Below, piece by piece: positions 57,795 through 64,000 of a stretch of DNA of 64,000 bases. Position 1 is the stretch's first letter; each line of letters starts with the position of its first letter. The notes below the pieces were generated by a model. It was not told where the DNA came from. It saw only the letters and a list, made by a program, of their open reading frames with translations, and made no database searches. The DNA is taken from assembly GCA_032622095.1 (NCBI GenBank), contig CP136061.1, positions 251,855,582-251,919,581 on the forward strand, in the 5' to 3' direction. Source of the stretch: Siphonodentalium dalli (Eukaryota; Mollusca; Scaphopoda; Gadilida; Siphonodentaliidae). The translations under genes were made by a program, and so were the position numbers.

Positions 57795-58300
57795 ATGCAG
57801 TATTATTCCAGTTTTATGGTAATGGAATGGTCAATCTGGGCGTGCATCAAAAGCATTAAATCATTACCACAAAGAGCTAGTCAGAACAGTCACTGGGGTT
57901 ACTTGATTCAATGCACATTGGACATGAATTCCACGTTCGAAATTTATGTTTACTTGAAAAGCCCATCTACCCATAGTGTAATCATCTTACATATTTTCAC
58001 ATTTATTCACAACTTTAGCATAGCTGCATTAACAGTTCTAAATAAGGACAAATGTAAAATTACACCACGATTATTTGAAGGTTTACGATGCAAAATTTAC
58101 CAAGCTTGTATTGTCAACAAATCACCACATGTATTTGGCAAACTAAGATATTTACCCAGTGATATTCGACACATATGCTTGTGTTTAATTCACAACATTT
58201 TATATTGAGTGTCCCTAAAGTAAAAGCAACGGGTCAATGTGCCAGTCCAATCGATAGAAGGCCAGTTTGATAATAAATGAGAACATAACCATGTTTAAAG
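57795..58300. repeat. Inverted pair with 60050-60755, left copy
   Basis: Matches 60090-60755 in reverse complement, including CACATATGCTTGTGTTTAATTC-like and AACTTTAGCATAG segments and the CACATTGAC(A/C)CGTTGC segment. The open frames in the two copies (57795-58208 plus strand, 60190-60744 minus strand) have the same C-terminal reading, RHICLCLIHNILY and QHICLCLIHSMLY. They have no recognised domain. Confidence 0.75.
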
Positions 58301-58710
58301 GTAAATCCGATCCGATGTTCCCCATATCATCAGATTCCTAAAACAACACCATTTCTTAAATGCTGCTTCAGTTATCAGAATCGATTATTTGCCGAAAAAT
58401 AGTGCTAACCACAGTCAATTATAGTATAAAATTGTCCAAAACCTGTTATTTATCAACATTTTGTTCAACGAAATTTTGCCTGTTTGTCAAATGTCTGACA
58501 CAAAAAAGCCACTTGATTTTAAAGTTATCCATCTTCATCCGCAATTTGTTCAGAGAAATTCTTCTTGCCGACTGTTTACTGTGCCACTTAAAATTAAAAT
58601 AATAGATTTCAAACATCGATATCTGATCACTCTGAGCTTTAATGGGTGGGTTCCTCGACTCGAATCAAATATTGTTTACCCCCGAAGCCAAGGAAATAGA
58701 TATTTGCGAG
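58300..58710. repeat. Segment inverted relative to 51120-52390
   Basis: Uninterrupted counterpart of the SINE-split segment at 51-52 kb. The plus frame 58461-58787 is not open in the other copy throughout, so coding is doubtful. Confidence 0.75.
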
Positions 58711-58789
58711 CGTTAATTCGGATTGAGTACCTTTATTTTCATTTTATTAGGTTTCCCCATGTTAGGCCTAATAAAATAATAAAGTGAAC

Positions 58790-59135
58790 GCTTAACTCCC
58801 ATGTCAGACATACACATATCGTATAACAGGTTGTGAGTGTACTTTGCTACGAGTTACACTTACATATCTCAATATCAGCACCTCCTCAAAAATGTAAACG
58901 CTCTTCATTTTAAAAAGCGTGTTTGTGTCATTATTTCATAACAGTTTTCATTTCAAGATGAAGAAATGAAGAATGTTATAAGTGAAGTAATGACCCAAAC
59001 ACACTTTATAAAATGAAGAGCGCTTACCTTTTTGAGGGGGATTCTGATATGGGGATCTGTAAGTATAACTCGTAGCAAAGTACACTCACAACCTGTTATA
59101 CGATATGATTATGTCTGACATGGGAGTTAAGCGTG
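58790..59135. repeat. Palindrome next to the 40-bp satellite
   Basis: CTTAACTCCCATGTCAGACA, ATCGTATAACAGGTTGTGAG and TTTGCTACGAGTTA, then a GTAAACGCTCTTCATTTTA arm, are mirrored around about 58957. The central part is TTATTTCATAAC / GTTATAAGTGAAGTAA. The outermost sequence is identical to the satellite unit that follows. A diverged arm also occurs at about 60650-60770. Confidence 0.88.
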
Positions 59136-60020
59136 TTATACGATATGTGTATGTCTGACATGGGAGTTAAGCGTGTTATACGATATGTGTATGTCTGACA
59201 TGGGAGTTACAACCTGTTATACAATATGTGTATGCCTGACATGGGGGTTAAGCGTGTTATACGATATGATTATGTCTGACATGGGAGTTACAACCTGTTA
59301 TACGATATGATTATGTCTGACATGGGAGTTAAGCGTGTTATACGATATGTGTATGTCTGACATGGGAGTTAAGCGTGTTATACGATATGATTATGTCTGA
59401 CATGGGAGTTACAACCTGTTATACGATATGATTATGTCTGACATGGGAGTTAAGCGTGTTATACGATATGTGTATGTCTGACATGGGGGTTAAGCGTGTT
59501 ATACGATATGTGTATGTCTGACATGGGAGTTAAGCGTGTTATACGATATGTGTATGTCTGACATGGGAGTTACAACCTGTTATACAATATGTGTATGCCT
59601 GACATGGGGGTTAAGCGTGTTATACGATATGATTATGTCTGACATGGGAGTTACAACCTGTTATACGATATGATTATGTCCGACATGGGAGTTAAGCGTG
59701 TTATACGATATGATTATGTCTGACATGGGAGTTACAACCTGTTATACGATATGATTATGTCTGACATGGGAGTTAAGCGTGTTATACGATATGATTATGT
59801 CTGACATGGGAGTTAAGCGTGTTATACGATATGTGTATGTCTGACATGGGAGTTACAACCTGTTATACGATATGATTATGTCTGACATGGGAGTTAAGCG
59901 TGTTATACGATTTGATTATGTCTGACATGGGAGTTAAGCGTGTTATACGATATGTGTATGTCTGACATGGGAGTTACAACCTGTTATACAATATGTGTAT
60001 GCCTGACATGGGGGTTAAGC
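59090..60020. repeat. 40-bp satellite, about 23 copies with alternating types
   Basis: The unit GTTATACGATATGTGTATGT, CTGACATGGGAGTTAAGCGT occurs in types differing at GTGTATG / GATTATG and at the junction TTAAGCGTG / TTACAACCTG. A larger block containing ACAATATGTGTATGCCTGAC recurs at about 59215, 59580 and 59985. This shows higher-order repetition. Confidence 0.95.
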
Positions 60021-60049
60021 GTTCACTTTATTATTTGATTTGGTATAAT

Positions 60050-60755
60050 TTGAGGAACCGAAATAAAAATGAAAACACTGAGTTTGATATGTATTGATGA
60101 TCAAACATGGTCATATTCTCATTTCTGATCGAACTGGCCATCTATCGATCGGACTGGCACATTGACACGTTGCCTATACATAAATGTATTCAGTATAACA
60201 TGCTATGAATTAAACACAAGCAGATGTGTTGAATATCATTGTGTGACAATGTCTTAGTTTGCCAAACACATTTGGTGATTCCCCCATAGAAAAGCTTGGT
60301 AAATTTTGCATAGTATACCTTCAAATTATAATGGTTTAATATTGCATATACGTCCATAGATACAACTGTTTTTGAAACTATGCTAAAGTTGTTAAGAAAC
60401 ATGAACATATATGAGACGATTACAATGTGGGTACATGAGATTGTGCCAACGCCCTTTGCTATTGCTAAACTATTGGTTAATGTTAACATGTGCGATGCAT
60501 AGCTGGTTGAAATATTGAAGGACAGCATGAGTGGATGCCTGAGTCTTTTAGCCAGTGTGTAACAATCTCCCAGTGTGTCTATTGCATTGGTTTTTAAACA
60601 CGTGACGACGAGTACGGGAATTGATTGAGTTATAAGAAGTCCCCAGAATTTAAAATGAAGAGTGTTGATCTTTTTGAGGGTGATCGATGGGGGGCGATGA
60701 TATGGATAATGTTTGTAATATACATCGTAGCAAAGTACTTTCACAACATTTAATA
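60050..60755. repeat. Inverted pair with 57795-58300, right copy
   Basis: Reverse-complement partner of the left copy. It flanks the satellite and palindrome, so 57.8-60.75 kb forms one large symmetric structure. A third diverged piece (GTGTAACAATCTC to AAGTCCCCAGAAT) recurs at about 61378-61475 in direct orientation to 60555-60650. Confidence 0.75.
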
Positions 60756-60769
60756 CTATAGTATTATAC

Positions 60770-61600
60770 CAGACATGAGCGACCCTTTGTTTTCTCAGTA
60801 TGCGCCTCGTATATAATATATGGCTATGTCAGTGTTGTCGGCACCCCTATCACTCTCTGTCTCTCTCTTCTTGTTATTATCTGTATGTGTGCTTGACGTT
60901 TGTTAGAGTATGAGCATTGTTCGGTTACATTATCCATACTGTCATGAAAGAAATATGTACTAGTTGATCAAATAATGATACAATAGGGCCGATGATTCAA
61001 CAAGTTACATGTACAAATAGTGGTGATTTTACTCCGATAAAATACATCAAAATTAATAAACATAAGGTTTGGATCCATCTGGCGATGTATAACACATTAA
61101 GGGTGACGCGTTTGAACTTGAAGCATGTTCACTTTATTAATGGAAATATATGCTGATATAGTTATGTGGATAACTTTAATATGTTATTTTTGGGCCCAGT
61201 TTGGTGAACCATATATGTATTGAATATGTGGAATAGCGAGGAAAGTAAGTTATAGCATTACAATGGTATACAACATTAGTTTTCTGTATTTTTTTGAAAG
61301 GTTGTGCTACGAATAGATTTGTTTGTGGTTAAAATATTGAAAGACAGTAGGAGTGGATGACTGACGTTTTTTTAGCCATTGTGTAACAATCTCTTGGTTT
61401 GTCTTATTGTTTGGGCTTTTAAACATTTAAACATGTGACGATGCATACGGAAATTAATCACGAAGTCCCCAGAATATTCAAGAATGAGTAGTGACAGGTG
61501 ATAGCCTGGTATGCTAAATTAACTCTGTGCCATAAGTTTACAGCGAAGAAGATGATATATACATGATGGTTAAGACGGAAATGAGCACATAAATGGATTG
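60770..61600. other. No recognised gene
   Basis: AT-rich with a TCTCTGTCTCTCTC run near 60855. It holds only the diverged repeat piece noted for 60050-60755. Confidence 0.45.
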
Positions 61601-61612
61601 CATCATAAGAAG

Positions 61613-61641
61613 ATGGCGGCGCCCACTAAAGCAGATAAACG
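61613..61641 (+). CDS. Tiny putative first exon with splice donor (third copy)
   Basis: The same 29-nt frame as in the foldback arms at 25313 and 28233, here MAAPTKADK, with a GTGAGT donor in the same position. Two coding differences (S to A; one synonymous) and a GTAAGT-to-GTGAGT change keep both the frame and a strong donor. Confidence 0.45.
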
Positions 61642-62776
61642 GTGAGTGTATATATTGTCTCCAAGCAGCAATCAACGACATCTTTCGGTGATACACCTTG
61701 AAACAGTTATGTAGTAATTGGTATGCCCAACACACATGTAACACACCTATCGCATGACAGGCATGTGAATTGTTGTATTTGGCGTGTCAAGTCGTCATAA
61801 TATTTAGAAATTTTATCGAGGCGGCGAAATGTTCGATTTTTCGTATTTTTCTGGCCCTGGGCTCATGCATCCGCAAGTTTATGTATTGTTGGGGGTAGAT
61901 TATGTCACCACACATCTTCGGAATGCAAAACTGGCGATATTTTTATTGTCTAACTCCGAAAAACGACCTTTGAAAAATTCAAAATGTTCAGGTTCGGATT
62001 CGCAACATTCGCGATGGTTTTGTTCAGGTTCAGACACAATTTTCGTTCAGGTTTGGACAAATTTGGTTCAGGTTCGGACGCATCAAAAACTTCGCATAAA
62101 AATGACACGCCGAGGTACAGTCGCGTTCTTATTGCGTTTTTGTGCATTTGGTTATCTTCCATTCGTAAAAGAAACGATAAATGGGGAACACGAGGCATGG
62201 TTTTAGCCCACTCGTGAAATAATTTGGGCGGACTTTCTTATTTTATGCGTGTGAGATGTATGCGATCACGTGATTCCCCTCCATGCACGTCCACATAAGA
62301 TGCCACGAATGTCGCCGCAGGTAGATGAGCAGATAACTGTCCATAATATAATTTACACGGCTTTTTGAGGGGGATACTGTGTGGTATGCCCCGGTAGAGG
62401 CTCGTATCCCCCGAGGCGATCCCCTGCAACAAGCCGTGTAATGATGTATTTACCCCCAGTCTCTATTCCCAGACATAAAGCGCAGAAACGAGCCACGAAC
62501 AGTAACTCTATTGTGTTAGACTGCTTATACGATGAATGTGCATATTATATAGCTGTTCCCACAATTTGCCCATAAATACTTGCTGATAGATAAACAATAT
62601 ATGCCATGGTTTGTATCAATAATTGGATGATATATTTGGGTATTCACACGAAACATATTCTTTTCAATATAAGCCTTATGTGTTTTGCCTCATTTCTAAA
62701 TGTTGAATCCAGTTACAAGTTAACCATTAATTTTGTCACACGACTATTATGCAGGACTATTAATTAGAGCCCGAAC

Positions 62777-63034
62777 ATGTTGCGTTCTATTCAGCACTAT
62801 GCGAACACAGAGAATACCTATGGTTTGCCGAATAATACCTGCAATATGCGAATCTTCACGAGCGGCGATGTTTTAGGAATATATTATTCGAGAAACCATA
62901 TGTGTTCTCTTTATGTTATACTTATGGTAAGCAATTCTGCAAAACTACAAGTATTTGTTTATCGAAACAAGAATTTAGACGCCGAAGTAGCTATACTTAT
63001 GCAAACATTATCAGTTGTTCCGTTGGCAAATTAA
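62777..63034 (+). CDS. Unrecognised ORF in the foldback element
   Basis: An 85-aa frame starting MLRSIQHYANTENTYGLPNN, containing HMCSLYVILMVSNSAKLQVF and ending LSVVPLAN. The paralogous copy at 26804-27063 conserves most residues, but its N-terminal part is frameshifted. I recognise no domain. It could be the last exon of an element protein or chance conservation from recent copying. Confidence 0.35.
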   Translation: MLRSIQHYANTENTYGLPNNTCNMRIFTSGDVLGIYYSRNHMCSLYVILMVSNSAKLQVFVYRNKNLDAEVAILMQTLSVVPLAN

Positions 63035-63098
63035 GCATCTCTAAATTGTGGTGGAAAATTTCCTTCATGCGCTTAAGAGAATAGTGCCTACCCAATGC

Positions 63099-63450
63099 AC
63101 GGGGGGGGGACTGCGACGTGAGGATCGGTGGCATTCCGATAAAGAGACGGTGGAAATCCGATAAACGAGACGGTTCGCTTTCGGCGACAAAGTTAACGAG
63201 ATTTTCTTCGTGTTTGGGCATTCAAACGGAATTGCCGTGACAAATCAGGTTTCATATCATCATATCGTTATTTAAGTTACTAATATCAATCAAAATCTAG
63301 ACGCTACAGTGACTAAAACAATAGATTCTCCATTTAAAAGTCACGCGACGGTTCGTTTTCCGATAAAAACGAACCGTCGCGTGTCTTTTATCTGAAAACG
63401 AACCGTGGCGTGACTTTTAAATGGCTATTCTCTTGGTTTTAGTCACTAGT
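63099..63450. mobile_element. Palindromic element, partial copy
   Basis: Matches 48797-49140 (CACGGGG end, CGTGAGGATCGGTGGCATTC, CGACGGTTCGTTTTCCGAT core, GGCTATTCTCTTGGTTTTAG). The mirrored right half is lost after about 63450. An extra AAGTTA-like insertion lies near 63190. Confidence 0.88.
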
Positions 63451-63459
63451 AGTATATAC

Positions 63460-63735
63460 ACGACAGTTAGCAATTTAGTTAGGGTTAACCGTGCCGCGTC
63501 TTTAAAAAAAAAAGAAAAGTTATTGTGTGACACGGCACGGTTAACCCCTTACAAGTTGCTAACTTGCACCTACTATAAATAGAATTAGAACTATAGTACG
63601 AGTGTAAATATAGCAATTTGTTTAGGGTTAACCGTGCCGCGTCATTAGTTATTGTGTGACACGGTTAACCCCTTACAAATTGCTAACTTGCACCTAATAG
63701 AATTAGAACTATAGTACGAGTGTAAATATGACCTC
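63460..63735. repeat. Tandem pair of hairpins
   Basis: GTTAGCAATTTAGTTAGGGT, TAACCGTGCCGCGTC, loop, GTGACACGGCACGGTTAACC, CCTTACAAGTTGCTAAC, followed by AGAATTAGAACTATAGTACG, is present twice (about 63468-63612 and 63610-63728). In the second copy the hairpin is shortened. Confidence 0.88.
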
Positions 63736-64000
63736 ATTGACCTGATGTTGAGAGTATTTAAAAAAGCGCGCCCCCCACCCCCTCCCCTTTTTTTAAAGGG
63801 GATGGGGTTTAAAATGGGGGAATGGGGGAAAAAAACACAAAAGTTTTTTAAATGTTTTATCCTGAATGAATATGAGGATAGCGGATAAGTTTGTTTCTGA
63901 TATCCATAAGAATAATTCCAAGAAGATTGTCACCGATCCATTTCTCTTGATCATATGCACGTGGATCTGAAGAAGAGAATCCGATTCCCCAATTAAGATC
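63736..64000. other. No recognised gene
   Basis: Contains homopolymer-rich CCCCACCCCCTCCCC and T/A/G runs near 63765-63835. Nothing else is recognised before the window ends. Confidence 0.4.

Larger units (their letters stand above)
61605..63095. mobile_element. Foldback element, second copy (one arm plus interior)
   Basis: Collinear with the reverse complement of 26800-28235, from AAGATGGCGGCG at the left to TAGTGCCTACCCAATG at the right. It contains the GTTCAGGTTCGGAC-rich block and the hairpin CGGCTTTTTGAGGGGGATAC. It starts exactly at the AAGATGGCGGC motif, without the outer 45 bp seen at 25265. At the right it abuts a different palindromic element at 63099. Confidence 0.85.

Noticed and set aside
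60190-60744. 184-codon minus-strand ORF and its inverted relative at 57795-58208
   Set aside because: The two copies share only part of the reading frame and there is no known domain. They are inverted repeat sequence flanking a satellite.

Overview
The window is AT-rich nuclear DNA from a eukaryote, almost certainly an invertebrate animal. Signs of this are spliced EGF-like exons, a secreted-protein first exon ending in a canonical GT donor, and an animal-type mixture of mobile elements: a Polinton/Maverick-like capsid-bearing element, piggyBac, an L1/Tx1-type LINE, Ty3/gypsy, a Crypton-type tyrosine recombinase, tRNA-derived SINEs and many palindromic MITEs. A marine invertebrate such as a mollusc or cnidarian would fit, but the sequence alone does not settle the phylum. 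No prokaryotic gene organisation is present.

Layout. 1-1239 is a 42-bp minisatellite open in two frames. 1.2-8.6 kb has no recognised gene but holds tandem arrays (2.6-3.0 and 5.2-5.8 kb) and interleaved dispersed repeat pairs. 8.67-20.18 kb is a giant inverted repeat. Each arm carries a decayed set of Polinton-like genes (uncharacterised N-terminal protein, retroviral-type integrase, penton-like protein, minor structural protein, major-capsid-like protein), and the arms meet near 16.15 kb. The left arm is split by a piggyBac element flanked by TTAA, and the right arm still shows the matching empty site. 20.2-29.4 kb contains repeated units, three of which carry an EGF-like exon on the minus strand, probably remains of a host multi-EGF gene. 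That series is interrupted by a small MITE and a 3-kb foldback element whose ends contain a tiny first exon with a splice donor.

30.5-34.7 kb is a nearly intact L1/Tx1-type LINE ORF2 with one frameshift. 36.0-47.8 kb is a degenerate Ty3/gypsy element with gag zinc knuckle, protease, RT-RNase H and integrase HHCC. Its protease active-site segment has been amplified into about 43 copies of a 51-bp repeat. Its RNase H is split by a 6.25-kb insertion with inverted ends, which carries a two-exon Crypton-type tyrosine recombinase gene and a family of hairpins.

48-64 kb is dense in palindromic elements, satellites and SINEs. It also has a CR1/jockey-like LINE fragment, a signal-peptide exon at 57.4-57.5 kb, a 40-bp satellite at 59.1-60.0 kb and a second copy of the foldback element at 61.6-63.1 kb.

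How it works together: the window is mostly a graveyard of nested insertions and inverted duplications. The open genes with the best claim to function are the LINE ORF2 (one frameshift) and the Crypton-type recombinase. The EGF exons and the signal-peptide exon are the best candidates for host coding sequence.
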